From Streptomyces tauricus (GTDB taxonomy: Bacteria; Actinomycetota; Actinomycetes; Streptomycetales; Streptomycetaceae), in the NCBI RefSeq assembly GCF_014650955.1, contig NZ_BMVY01000014.1, forward strand, positions 124,001 through 188,000: DNA of 64,000 nt, in the 5' to 3' direction. Below the pieces are notes generated by a model. That model saw only the letters and a list, made by a program, of their open reading frames with translations. It made no database searches and was not told the DNA's origin. The position numbers were made by a program, and so were the translations under genes. Every line of letters starts with the position of its first letter. Positions within the stretch are counted from its first letter, which is position 1. Below, piece by piece: positions 43,140 to 52,014 of this stretch.

Positions 43140-44984
43140 ATGAGCCAGCCGCCGCCCCCGCCGCCGAACCAGCCGCCGCAGGGAGGCGGTTTCGGCGCCC
43201 CGCAGGACCCGCCCCCGGGTGGGTTCGGTCCGCCCACGCCGCCCGCCGGACCCCCGCAGCAGCCGCAGCCCGGCTACGGCTACCCGCAGGCGCCGCCGCC
43301 TCAGTCGCCCCCTCAGACGCCGCCCCCGGCCGGCCCGCCCGGAGCGCCGCAGGGACCGCCGCAGCAGCCGTACGGCTACCCGCAGGGGCCCCCGCAGCCG
43401 CCGACCCAGCCGGGCTACGGCTACCCGGGCCAGCAGCCGCCGCAGGGGTACGGCTACCCGGGGCAGCAGCCCCCGTACGGCTATCCGCAGCCGAACACCA
43501 TGCCGATGCAGCCGCAGGCCCCGCAGGGCGGCAAGAAGTTCGGTGCCCAGGCGGCGATCATCGTCGCGGCCGTGGTGGCGATCGCGCTGATCGTCGGCGG
43601 CGGTGTCTACTACGCGAACTCGTCCAAGGACGACGACAGGGACACCTCCGCGGGCCCCGGCGGCACCGAGGGCAAGGACGGCGACAGCGGCGACGACGGC
43701 GCGGGCGGTGGCGGCGGCTCGGAGAAGGTGCCGTCCAGCACCAGCGCGAAGGTCCTCTTCCAGCTGCCCGCGCCCGAGGTCCCCAAGAAGGACGTCTGGA
43801 GCGTGGAGGGTTCCTGGCTGACGGACAAGGTGTACGCCAAGGCCGGCGTGCGCGAGGTCGTCGGCCACGACCCGGACACCGGCAAGGAGATCTGGTCCCT
43901 GCCGCTGACGGGCCTTACCTGCGCCGGTTCGCCCGAGGTGACCAAGGACGGTGTCGCCGTGGTGGTCGCGGAGGACGCCAAGCGCACCAAGGCCGACCCG
44001 TACCCGTCGTGCACCGAGGTCACGGCCTTCAACGTGAACACGGGCAAGGCCCTGTGGACGAAGTCCGTGGCTCCGGGGGGCGGTGAGAAGGCCAAGTTCA
44101 AGGAGGCCAGCATCTCCGGCACCACGGTCGCCGTGGGCTCCGGCCTCGACGGCGGCGCCGCCTTCGACATCGCCGACGGCAAGGTCCTGTGGCAGCCGAA
44201 GGTCGGCACGTGCGAGGACGTCGGCTACGCGGGCGGCGAGCAGCTGGTCGCGGTCCGCAAGTGCGGCGCCTACGGCAAGGAGGCGTACGAGGTCCAGCGG
44301 CTCGACCCGAAGACGGGCACCGTCAAGTGGAGCTTCAAGCTCCCCACGGGCATCAACAACGCCAAGATCATCTCCACCAAGCCGGTCGTCTTCGGCGTGG
44401 ACTCCGGTGACGGACTCGACTCCATCACCGCGTCCGGCGCGACGGACGTCTTCTCGCTGGACGACAGCGGCAAGCTGCGCGCGAAGATCACGCTGGAGGA
44501 CGGCAAGTACGAGCACGACTGCGCTGTGAACAAGGTCCACGACTGCAAGGCGATCTCGGTCGGCAACGACAAGCTGTACGTGCCCACCAAGCAGCACGAG
44601 GGCACCGAGAAGTACAGCAGGGTCAACGAGATCGTGTCCTTCTCGCTGGCCACCGGCAAGTCCACGAGCGACCGGGCCGACGCCGGTGACGGCTACGAGA
44701 TCTGGCCGGTCCGGATGGACGGCACCGACATCATCGCGTACAAGAACGGCCCCTACGACAAGGGTTCCCAGGTCGTCTCCATCGACGGCAAGACCTTCAA
44801 GGAGACCAAGCTCCTGGAGACCCCGGCCACCGACCAGGTCCGCAGCGCGATCAGCGGAATGGTGCCCAAGTCGTCGGAGATGCTGTACACCGGCGGCCGG
44901 CTCTTCATGGCCGAGGACCTGGTCAGCGCCCCGTACTCCAAGGACGAGAAGGACTACGTGGCGATCGGGCTCGGCGCGAAGTAG
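43140..44984 (+). CDS. Membrane-anchored PQQ-like beta-propeller protein 2
   Basis: 614-residue paralogue of the preceding protein with the same plan: a Pro/Gly/Tyr-rich cytoplasmic tail of about 125 residues (PPQGYGYPGQQPPYGYPQ-type repeats), one membrane helix (about 138-158), an acidic Gly linker and a propeller domain with blades ending DTGKEIW, NTGKALW and KTGTVKW. A 120-base spacer separates the two genes, with no terminator, so co-transcription is likely. A long perfect stem terminator follows. Four Cys in the propeller (CAG, CTE, CED, CGA) could form disulfides. Confidence 0.85.
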   Translation: MSQPPPPPPNQPPQGGGFGAPQDPPPGGFGPPTPPAGPPQQPQPGYGYPQAPPPQSPPQTPPPAGPPGAPQGPPQQPYGYPQGPPQPPTQPGYGYPGQQPPQGYGYPGQQPPYGYPQPNTMPMQPQAPQGGKKFGAQAAIIVAAVVAIALIVGGGVYYANSSKDDDRDTSAGPGGTEGKDGDSGDDGAGGGGGSEKVPSSTSAKVLFQLPAPEVPKKDVWSVEGSWLTDKVYAKAGVREVVGHDPDTGKEIWSLPLTGLTCAGSPEVTKDGVAVVVAEDAKRTKADPYPSCTEVTAFNVNTGKALWTKSVAPGGGEKAKFKEASISGTTVAVGSGLDGGAAFDIADGKVLWQPKVGTCEDVGYAGGEQLVAVRKCGAYGKEAYEVQRLDPKTGTVKWSFKLPTGINNAKIISTKPVVFGVDSGDGLDSITASGATDVFSLDDSGKLRAKITLEDGKYEHDCAVNKVHDCKAISVGNDKLYVPTKQHEGTEKYSRVNEIVSFSLATGKSTSDRADAGDGYEIWPVRMDGTDIIAYKNGPYDKGSQVVSIDGKTFKETKLLETPATDQVRSAISGMVPKSSEMLYTGGRLFMAEDLVSAPYSKDEKDYVAIGLGAK

Positions 44985-45035
44985 GACGCGCGACGCCCCC
45001 GCGGTCCACGGTCCGCGGTCACCGGCCGCGGTCCA

Positions 45036-45080
45036 CGGAACGCCCCTGTCACCCGCCCACCGGGTGGCAGGGGCGTTCCG
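45036..45080 (+). terminator. Terminator after the PQQ pair
   Basis: 20-bp stem (45036-45055 with 45061-45080) around a five-base loop. All positions pair if one G:U is allowed. Confidence 0.9.
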
Positions 45081-45116
45081 GGTTTCTCGCGCCGCCCCCG
45101 GCGCAGATCCGTCTGG

Positions 45117-45172
45117 TCCGCCTCATCCGCTCCGCCTGATCCGCTCCGGCTGATCCGATTCGGGTGATTCAC
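45117..45172 (+). repeat. 14-bp repeat, four copies
   Basis: TCCGCCTCATCCGC, TCCGCCTGATCCGC, TCCGGCTGATCCGA and TTCGGGTGATTCAC follow one another. They lie in the 546-base gap between the PQQ pair and the LuxR gene. A TTGACA at 45391-45396 with a weak -10 about 17 bases later may serve the LuxR gene; nothing else was seen in that gap. Confidence 0.6.
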
Positions 45173-45530
45173 GGGGAAAAAAGGCAGCCGTGAAATGGTC
45201 CAAAGGCGATACAGGGCGGTACGGGGCGGTCACGCAGTGATCCGGGTCAGACGTGTTCGCTGCGGAGTGTGGCAAGTTGCTCCTCCGCTCTCGACGGCGA
45301 CCCATGATCAAAGGAAACTCCGGGTGTATACCCGTGTGTCGGCGCGGGGAGGTTGTCTCCCTGTGCGGCGTTCCACAAAAGAGATGAATATTGACAATCC
45401 GGGGCACTTCTCCTCACTGGGGGGAGCGCAACGTCGAACAAGCGTGTAGCTTCCGGGGGATGGAGAGCCGGGGGGCTCCTATCCATGGGGTACCAGTAGG
45501 GATCCTGGGGGGACTGGGGGGTTGGGCTCG

Positions 45531-46235
45531 ATGGGAGTGCGGCTCATGGTGGTCGACGACCACCGACTGCTCGCCGAGGCGCTCGCCTCGGCCTTGAAAC
45601 TGCGCGGGCACCGCGTGCTGGCCGCGGCCGCGCCTGCCGCGGGAGCGGCGGAGCTGGTCATCACGAGGGCGCCGGAGGTGTGCCTGATCGGCACGGCCAC
45701 GCCTGCCGAACCGGGCATCTTCGACCCGGTGGTGAAGATCAAACGGGAGCGCCCGCAGGTCGCGGTGCTGGTCCTCGGGCCGGTGCCCAACCCGCGGGGC
45801 ATCGCCGCCGCGTTCGCCGCCGGCGCCTCCGGTTACGTACGGCACGACGAGCGGATAGAGGGTGTCGAGCGCGCCATCATGAAGGCACGCGCCGGGGAGG
45901 CCGCGGTGGCGCCGCAGCTCCTCCAGGGTGCCTTCAGCGAGCTCCTCAACCCGGCCGCGCAGCCCGACGACGAGGGGCAGCGGCTGCTCCAGATGCTGAC
46001 GCCCCGCGAGGTGGAGGTGCTGGTGCGGGTGGCCGACGGCGAGGACACGCGGCTCATCGCGGCCGGTATGGGCATAGCGCCGAGCACCGCCCGCACGCAT
46101 GTGCAGCGGGTACTGATGAAGCTGGGCGTGGGCTCCCGACTGGAGGCGGCGGCCCTGGCGGCCCGCACGGGCCTTTTGGACCGGGCGGGCCCGGTCTCCC
46201 AGCACTCGGAGACGGGCCAGGCCCAGGACCTCTGA
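45531..46235 (+). CDS. LuxR-family orphan response regulator lacking the phosphorylation Asp
   Basis: 234-residue protein with an N-terminal receiver-like domain and a C-terminal LuxR helix-turn-helix (LTPREVEVLVRVADGEDTRLIAAGMGIAPSTARTHVQRVL, about 156-196). The acidic pocket VVDDHRLL is kept, but at the phosphorylation position (residue 54) the sequence reads CLIGT, so Asp is replaced by Gly; the conserved Lys is also replaced (YVRHDE). It is therefore probably not switched by phosphorylation. No sensor kinase is nearby. Start at the ATG at 45531; a TTG at 45522 is possible. Confidence 0.85.
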   Translation: MGVRLMVVDDHRLLAEALASALKLRGHRVLAAAAPAAGAAELVITRAPEVCLIGTATPAEPGIFDPVVKIKRERPQVAVLVLGPVPNPRGIAAAFAAGASGYVRHDERIEGVERAIMKARAGEAAVAPQLLQGAFSELLNPAAQPDDEGQRLLQMLTPREVEVLVRVADGEDTRLIAAGMGIAPSTARTHVQRVLMKLGVGSRLEAAALAARTGLLDRAGPVSQHSETGQAQDL

Positions 46236-46312
46236 GCACCCGGGCTGCGGTTGGGGCCGGGGTTGGGGCTGGGGTCGGGGTTGCGGTTGAGGCCGGCGCG
46301 CAACCGCGCCCC

Positions 46313-46338
46313 CGAGGGGGCGCGGGGAACTGTGCGCT
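46313..46338 (-). repeat. Solitary inverted copy of the dispersed element
   Basis: On the minus strand this reads as GCGCACAGTTCCCCGCGCCC followed by CCTC, close to the core found near 10833 and 36648. Confidence 0.7.
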
Positions 46339-46403
46339 CAGCCTCACCGGCCTGCGTAAGACGAACGGCGGAGGGCCGGACGGCGGAGGGCCCCCGCCGA
46401 ACG

Positions 46404-46718
46404 TCACACCGCCGTGGGCCCGTCCGCGGAGGATTCGTCCGGCACCGGGGGTGCCGTAGGCCGCAGCCACAGCCACCCCAGGAAGAACAGCCCGAGGGCC
46501 AGCATGCCCAGCCCGGTCCAGAGGTTGATGTTGACGCCCTCGGCCTTGTCGATGTCGGCGTCGGACGCGGTGATCCCGGCGATCGTCACGATGATCCCGT
46601 AGACCACGAAGAGGCCGCCGATGATGCGGCGGATGTCGAAGAGCCGGGCCGCGGTGGCCGACTTGCCCTGCAGATCGGTGACTTCGCGGTGGACGTCACG
46701 CTCGGAGTGCTCGCTCAT
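46404..46718 (-). CDS. Small two-helix membrane protein
   Basis: 104-residue protein with two membrane helices (about 33-50 and 66-86) joined by a short Asp-rich loop. The N-terminus is cytoplasmic, charged and likely helical. It lies 88 bases from the symporter gene, on the same strand and downstream of it, so it may be co-transcribed. No catalytic residue is evident; function unknown. Confidence 0.7.
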   Translation of the reverse strand: MSEHSERDVHREVTDLQGKSATAARLFDIRRIIGGLFVVYGIIVTIAGITASDADIDKAEGVNINLWTGLGMLALGLFFLGWLWLRPTAPPVPDESSADGPTAV

Positions 46719-46735
46719 GTGCTGCCGATCCTCCA

Positions 46736-46807
46736 GTGGTCAGTGTCAGTGTCAGTGTCAGTGGTCGGTGATCGGTTGTCGGTTGTCAGTGGTCCGTGGT
46801 CCGTGGT
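46736..46807 (+). repeat. GTCAGT hexanucleotide tract and relatives
   Basis: Three to four GTCAGT/CAGTGT units followed by GGTCGGTGATC, GTTGTCG and GTGGTCC relatives, between the symporter stop and the small membrane protein start. Confidence 0.6.
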
Positions 46808-48522
46808 CAGAACGAGAACGGGATGTAGCAGGCGGCGGCCAGGATGATGGCGCCCCAGCCAAGCAGCGCCGGGCTGCGGTACCAGGCTTCGTCGCCCGAC
46901 CCGGCCGGCTCCTCCATGCCGGGCGAGCTGGTCCCGTACACCAGCCCGCGCAGCTCCGCCTCCGGCTTCGGCGCGGTGAAGAGGGAGACGGCGAACATCA
47001 CGACCGCGCCGGCCACGAAACCGGCGATCGCGGAGACGAAGTTGGCGCCCTGGTCGGAGGGGATGCCGATGATGTCCTGCTTGTAGAGGACGAAGTAGTT
47101 GACCATCGCGGCCGTCGTGCCGGCGAGCAGGCCCCAGAAGCCGGATTTCATGGACGCGCGCTTCCAGAACATGCCGACGATGAAGACGACGAACATCGGC
47201 ACGTTGAAGAAGGAGAACAGCGTCTGGAGGTAACTCATGATGTTCGAGAAGGACGAGGCGAGGAACGCCGTGCCGATCGACGCCAGCACGCCGATCGCCG
47301 TGATGAGACGGCCGAAGCGCACGTAGTACGCGTCCTCCTCGTCCCGCTTCACGTACTTGCCCCAGATGTCGTTGGTGAAGACGGTGTTGAAGGACGAGAT
47401 GTTGGCCGCCATGCCCGCCATGAACGCCGCGAGGAGGCCCGTCACCGCGATGCCTAGGACGCCGTTGGGGAGCAGGTCCTCCATCAGGTACGGGATCGCG
47501 TCGTTGTACTGGAGGTCCGAGCCGGGCGTCCCGATCTTCGGTACGAGCACGGCCGCGACAAGCCCGGGGATCATGACCAGGAACACGATGAAGATCTTCG
47601 GGAACGCGGCGATGAGCGGGGTGCGCTGGGCCGCGGAGAGGTTCTTCGCGGACAGGGCACGCTGCACCTCGGCGAAGTTGGTCGTCCAGTAGCCGAAGGA
47701 GAGCACGAAGCCGAGGCCGAGCACGATGGTCAGCCAGTTCGCGCCGAGCGGGTTGTCGCTGCCGATGCCGGTGCCGCCCCACGCGGTGGTGAAGTCGCTG
47801 CCGTGGCTCGCCGTGAGGGAGTCGGTCAGACCGTCCCAGCCGCCGACCTTCTTCAGGCCGAGCACCGTGAGCGGGATGAGCGCGGCGAGGATGACGAAGA
47901 ACTGCAGGACCTCGTTGTAGATCGCCGACGACAGACCGCCGAGGGTGATGTACGCGAGCACGAAGGCGCCCGCGACGACGATCGACACCCACTCCGGCCA
48001 GCCGAGCAGCGCCTCGACGACGATGGCGAGCGCGTAGAGGTTCACACCCGCGATGAGGACGGCGGCGAAGGCGAACAGTACGGAGCTGAGCAGGTGCGCG
48101 CCCTTGTCGAAGCGCAGCAGCAGGAACTCGGGGACGGATCTGACCTTCGATCCGTAGTAGAAGGGCATCATCACCAGGCCCAGGAAGACCATGGCGGGGA
48201 TGGCGCCGATCCAGTACCAGTGCACGGTGTAGACGCCGTACTGCGCGCTGTTGGCGGCCATGCCCAGGATCTCGGTGGCGCCGAGGTTGGCGGCGACGAA
48301 GGCCAGTCCGGTCACCCAGGCGGGCAGTGAACGCCCGGAGAGGAAGAAGTCGAGGCTGGTCCTCACCGAGCGCCGGGCGGCGAAGCCGATGCCGAGCACG
48401 ACGACGAAGTAGATCGCCAGGATCGTGTAGTCGAGCCAGTTGGTGGGGAGCCGCAGCTCCGCGGCGAGGTCTGCGGCCAGGTGTGCGGCCGGGTCTGTGG
48501 TCAGGTTTGTGGGGGTCTGCAT
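46807..48522 (-). CDS. Sodium:solute symporter, SGLT-like
   Basis: 571-residue sodium/solute symporter with about 13-14 membrane helices after a hydrophilic N-terminus (NWLDYTILAIYFVVVLGIGF starts helix 1). Family motifs: GRSLPAWVTGLAFVAANLGATEILGM, FLSSVL/AGVNLYALAIVVEALLGWP and the GGLSSAIYNEVLQFFVI region. It is divergent from galT with 123 bases between them, which suggests galactose or a related sugar as substrate, as for Vibrio vSGLT. GAGAG lies before the ATG. The acidic Asp tail is short. Confidence 0.9.
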   Translation of the reverse strand: MQTPTNLTTDPAAHLAADLAAELRLPTNWLDYTILAIYFVVVLGIGFAARRSVRTSLDFFLSGRSLPAWVTGLAFVAANLGATEILGMAANSAQYGVYTVHWYWIGAIPAMVFLGLVMMPFYYGSKVRSVPEFLLLRFDKGAHLLSSVLFAFAAVLIAGVNLYALAIVVEALLGWPEWVSIVVAGAFVLAYITLGGLSSAIYNEVLQFFVILAALIPLTVLGLKKVGGWDGLTDSLTASHGSDFTTAWGGTGIGSDNPLGANWLTIVLGLGFVLSFGYWTTNFAEVQRALSAKNLSAAQRTPLIAAFPKIFIVFLVMIPGLVAAVLVPKIGTPGSDLQYNDAIPYLMEDLLPNGVLGIAVTGLLAAFMAGMAANISSFNTVFTNDIWGKYVKRDEEDAYYVRFGRLITAIGVLASIGTAFLASSFSNIMSYLQTLFSFFNVPMFVVFIVGMFWKRASMKSGFWGLLAGTTAAMVNYFVLYKQDIIGIPSDQGANFVSAIAGFVAGAVVMFAVSLFTAPKPEAELRGLVYGTSSPGMEEPAGSGDEAWYRSPALLGWGAIILAAACYIPFSF

Positions 48523-48588
48523 CCTGCTCTCACTTCACCTTGGTGTTCTTTGTTCGGTTGTGGTGGTGACGTACGTGGGGGTTTGTGG

Positions 48589-48621
48589 TTTGATGTGTTT
48601 GATTCTGTTTATTGGTTTGAT
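48589..48621 (+). promoter_or_regulatory. gal operon upstream repeats
   Basis: TTTGAT occurs at 48589, 48598 and 48616, with a degenerate GTTTAT at 48607, so the units fall on a 9-base period. The AT-rich stretch lies 25-57 bases before the galT start. The known Streptomyces galP1 promoter uses hexamer direct repeats (TGTGAT) as operator; this is a likely relative. Confidence 0.55.
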
Positions 48622-48645
48622 CGGGTTAGGGATGGGGAGTCCGGC

Positions 48646-49707
48646 GTGAAGAAGACCTCGACCCGGCTGGCCGACGGTCGTGAGCTCATCTACTACGACT
48701 CGCGCGACGACACCGTGCGCGACGCGGTGGACCGGCGCCCGCTCGATCGGACGGTCACCACTTCGGAGGTACGGCGCGACCCGCTGCTCGGTGACGCGGT
48801 GGCCATCGCCTCGCACCGCCAGGGCCGCATCTACCACCCGCCGGCCGACGAATGTCCGCTGTGCCCGTCCCAGGGCGACCGGCTGAGCGAGATCCCGGAC
48901 TCCTCGTACGACGTCGCGGTGTTCGAGAACCGCTTCCCGTCGCTGGCCGGGGACTCCGGGCGGTGCGAGGTCGTCTGCTTCACCTCGAACCACGACGCGT
49001 CCTTCGCCGATCTGACCGAGGAACAGGCGGCTCTGGTCCTGGACGCGTGGACCGACCGTACGGCAGAGCTGTCCCATCTCCCCTCCGTGGAGCAGGTGTT
49101 CTGTTTCGAGAACCGCGGCGCCGAGATCGGTGTGACCCTCGGCCACCCGCACGGGCAGATCTACGCCTACCCGTTCACGACGCCTCGAACGGCTTTGATG
49201 CTGCGCTCGCTGGCCGCGCACAAGGAGGCGACGGGCGGGGAGAATCTCTTCGACGCCGTGCTGGAGCGGGAACTCGCCGACGAGCGGGTCGTCCTGGAGA
49301 CCGAGCACTGGGTGGCCTTCGTGCCGTACTCGGCGCACTGGCCGTACGAGGTGCACCTGTACCCCCGCCACCGCGTGCCCGATCTGCTGGGCCTGGACGA
49401 GGGGGCGCGCACAGAGTTCCCCCAGGTCTATCTGGAACTGTTGAGGCGCTTCGACCGGATCTTCGGCGAAGGTGAGCCTCCGACGCCGTACATCTCGGCC
49501 TGGCACCAGGCGCCGTTCGGCACGCTGGAGGAGTTCGACGGAGTGGTGCGTGAGGACTTCGCGCTCCACCTCGAGCTTTTCACCATCCGCCGCACTTCCG
49601 GCAAGCTGAAGTTCCTCGCGGGTTCCGAGTCCGGCATGAACGTGTTCATCAACGACGTGCCGCCGGAGACCGCGGCCCAGCGACTGCGAGAGGTAGCGAG
49701 TTCATGA
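48646..49707 (+). CDS. galT: Galactose-1-phosphate uridylyltransferase GalT
   Basis: 353-residue GalT, which exchanges galactose-1-phosphate and UDP-glucose in the Leloir pathway. Zinc ligands CPLC (about 71-74) and the catalytic histidine triad GHPHGQIYAY are present, along with AHWPYEVHLYPRH and the C-terminal FIRRTSGKLKFLAGSE-type region. The GTG at 48646 has GGGGAG nine bases upstream; the longer frame upstream has no RBS and reads through the promoter. Its stop overlaps galE by ATGA. Confidence 0.94.
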   Translation: MKKTSTRLADGRELIYYDSRDDTVRDAVDRRPLDRTVTTSEVRRDPLLGDAVAIASHRQGRIYHPPADECPLCPSQGDRLSEIPDSSYDVAVFENRFPSLAGDSGRCEVVCFTSNHDASFADLTEEQAALVLDAWTDRTAELSHLPSVEQVFCFENRGAEIGVTLGHPHGQIYAYPFTTPRTALMLRSLAAHKEATGGENLFDAVLERELADERVVLETEHWVAFVPYSAHWPYEVHLYPRHRVPDLLGLDEGARTEFPQVYLELLRRFDRIFGEGEPPTPYISAWHQAPFGTLEEFDGVVREDFALHLELFTIRRTSGKLKFLAGSESGMNVFINDVPPETAAQRLREVASS

Positions 49708-50681
49708 GTGGGAAGTACCTGGTCACCGGCGGTGCGGGCTATGTGGGAAGCGTGGTCGCCCAGCACCTGCTGGAGGCGGGCCACGAGGTGACCGTCCTCG
49801 ACAACCTCTCCACCGGCTTCCGCGCGGGCGTCCCGGCCGGGGCCGCCTTCGTCGAGGGCGACATCCGCGACGCCGCCAAGTGGCTGGACTCCTCGTACGA
49901 CGCGGTGCTGCACTTCGCCGCGTTCTCGCAGGTCGGCGAGTCGGTCGTGAAGCCCGAGAAGTACTGGGACAACAACGTCGGCGGCACGATGGCGCTGCTC
50001 GCCGCGATGCGTGAGACGGGCGTGCGCAGGCTGGTCTTCTCCTCCACGGCGGCGACGTACGGCGAGCCGGAGACGACCCCGATCACCGAGTCCGCGCCGA
50101 CGTCCCCGACGAACCCGTACGGCGCCTCGAAGCTGGCCGTCGACCACATGATCACGGGCGAGGCCGCCGCGCACGGGCTCGCCGCCGTCTCGCTGCGCTA
50201 CTTCAACGTGGCGGGCGCGTACGGGTCCTGCGGTGAGCGGCACGACCCCGAGTCGCACCTCATCCCGCTCGTCCTCCAGGTCGCCCAGGGCCGCCGCGAG
50301 GCCATCTCGGTCTACGGCGACGACTACCCGACGCCGGACGGCACCTGCGTCCGCGACTACATCCACGTGGCCGACCTCGCGGAGGCGCACCTCCTGGCGG
50401 TCGCCGCCGCGCAGCCGGGCGAGCACCTGATCTGCAACCTCGGCAACGGCAACGGCTTCTCGGTCCGCGAGGTGATCGAGACCGTCCGCAAGGTGACCGG
50501 ACACCCGATCCCCGAGGTCGCGGCCCCGCGCCGGGCCGGCGACCCGGCGGTCCTCGTCGCCTCGGCGGCCACGGCCCGTGAACGGCTCGGCTGGAACCCG
50601 TCCCGCGCGGATCTCGCGGGAATCGTCGCGGACGCGTGGGAGTTCGCACAGCGCAACGATGTGAAGGCGGAGGGGCACTAG
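49704..50681 (+). CDS. galE: UDP-glucose 4-epimerase GalE
   Basis: 325-residue SDR-type epimerase. It shows the NAD fold TGGAGYVGS (about 7-15), VLHFAAFSQVGESV, SSTAATYG and the YGASK catalytic pair, plus the RYFNVAGA segment that recognises UDP-hexose. It interconverts UDP-galactose and UDP-glucose. Second gene of the galTEK operon, with ATGA coupling to galT. Its TAG stop shares a base with the GTG of galK. Confidence 0.95.
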   Translation: MSGKYLVTGGAGYVGSVVAQHLLEAGHEVTVLDNLSTGFRAGVPAGAAFVEGDIRDAAKWLDSSYDAVLHFAAFSQVGESVVKPEKYWDNNVGGTMALLAAMRETGVRRLVFSSTAATYGEPETTPITESAPTSPTNPYGASKLAVDHMITGEAAAHGLAAVSLRYFNVAGAYGSCGERHDPESHLIPLVLQVAQGRREAISVYGDDYPTPDGTCVRDYIHVADLAEAHLLAVAAAQPGEHLICNLGNGNGFSVREVIETVRKVTGHPIPEVAAPRRAGDPAVLVASAATARERLGWNPSRADLAGIVADAWEFAQRNDVKAEGH

Positions 50682-51844
50682 TGGGGGCAGAGGAAGCGGT
50701 TCAGCAGGTCCGCGGCGGCTTCGAGAAGCTGTACGGGACCGCTCCCGAGGGGATCTGGGCAGCGCCCGGCCGGGTCAACCTGATCGGTGAGTACACCGAC
50801 TTCAACGAGGGCTTCGTCATGCCGCTCGCGCTGCCGCACACCGCGGTGGCGGCGGTCTCGCGCCGTGACGACGGTGTCCTGCGCCTGCACTCGGCCGACA
50901 TCGAGGGCCCGGTCGTCGAACTGCACGTCGACGACCTCGCCCCGCTGACGAACACCAGCTGGGCGGCCTACCTGGCCGGTGTCGTCTGGGTCCTGCGCTC
51001 GGCGGGGCACGCCGTCACGGGCGCGGACATCCACCTCGCCTCGACCGTCCCGACGGGCGCGGGCCTGTCCTCCTCGGCCGCGCTGGAGGTGGTGACGGCC
51101 CTGGCCCTGAACGACCTGTACGAACTCGGCCTCACCGGGCCCGAGCTGGCCCGGGTCGCCCAGCGCGCCGAGAACGACTTCGTGGGCGTGCCCTGCGGAA
51201 TCATGGACCAGACCGCGTCCGCGTGCTGCACGGAGGGCAACGCCCTCCACCTCGACTGCCGCGACCTGTCCATCCGCCAGGTCCCCTTCGACCTGCCGTC
51301 GCAGGGCCTGCAACTCCTCGTCGTCGACAGCCGCGTCAAGCACGCGCTGGGCGACGGGGCGTACGCGGAGCGGCGGGAGGGCTGCGAGGAGGGTGCGCGG
51401 CAGCTGGGCGTCCCGTTCCTGCGCGACCTGGCGTACGAGGACCTGGACGCGGCGCTGGCCCGCCTCTCGGACGAGCGGGTGCGTCGCTACGTACGCCATG
51501 TGGTCTCTGACGACCACCGGGTCGAGCAGGTCATCGCCCTGCTCGACGCGGGCGACATCCGGGCGATCGGCCCCGTCCTGACGGCCGGCCACGCCTCGCT
51601 CCGCGACGACCTCCGCATCTCCTGCCCGGAGCTGGACCTCGCCGTCGCTACGGCGAACCAGGCGGGCGCGCTGGGCGCGCGGATGACGGGCGGCGGCTTC
51701 GGCGGCTCGGCCGTCGTCCTGGTCGAGTCGGCGGACGCGGACACGGTCACGAAGGCGGTGGAGGAGGCGTTCGCGACGGCGGGATACACGGCGCCGCGCG
51801 TCTTCCCGGCGGTCCCGTCGGAAGGCGCCCGCCGGGTGGCCTGA
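50681..51844 (+). CDS. galK: Galactokinase GalK
   Basis: 387-residue GHMP kinase that phosphorylates galactose. Motifs: APGRVNLIGEYTDFNEGFVMP (galactokinase signature), PTGAGLSSSAALE (ATP loop) and GARMTGGGFGGSAVVLV (C-terminal motif 3). GTG start at 50681, one base overlapping the galE stop, so it is last of the operon. The extra Cys-rich stretch ACCTEGN is unusual but outside known catalytic residues. A large inverted repeat follows. Confidence 0.94.
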   Translation: MGAEEAVQQVRGGFEKLYGTAPEGIWAAPGRVNLIGEYTDFNEGFVMPLALPHTAVAAVSRRDDGVLRLHSADIEGPVVELHVDDLAPLTNTSWAAYLAGVVWVLRSAGHAVTGADIHLASTVPTGAGLSSSAALEVVTALALNDLYELGLTGPELARVAQRAENDFVGVPCGIMDQTASACCTEGNALHLDCRDLSIRQVPFDLPSQGLQLLVVDSRVKHALGDGAYAERREGCEEGARQLGVPFLRDLAYEDLDAALARLSDERVRRYVRHVVSDDHRVEQVIALLDAGDIRAIGPVLTAGHASLRDDLRISCPELDLAVATANQAGALGARMTGGGFGGSAVVLVESADADTVTKAVEEAFATAGYTAPRVFPAVPSEGARRVA

Positions 51845-51919
51845 CGCGCTTGGCCCTCGCCCCCGCCGCCCCTTCCCGTTCCCGTCCACGTCTCGGGGGC
51901 CAGCCCCCGAACCCCCGCT

Positions 51920-51989
51920 CCTCAAACGCCGGAGGGGCTGAGATGTCGCCGGACCGGCGGATATCTTTCAGCCCGTCCGGCGTTTGAGG
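51920..51989. terminator. Large palindrome between convergent genes, REP-like terminator
   Basis: 22-bp arms (51920-51941 and 51968-51989) differ at one position and enclose a 26-base loop that itself contains a short palindrome. The arm core is CAAACGCCGGAGGGGCTG. It sits between galK and the convergent GNAT gene and should stop transcription from both sides. Copies of this sort of element are common between Streptomyces genes, from general experience. Confidence 0.75.
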
Positions 51990-52014
51990 ACAACGGGGGC
52001 GAGAAAAGGTCCCG

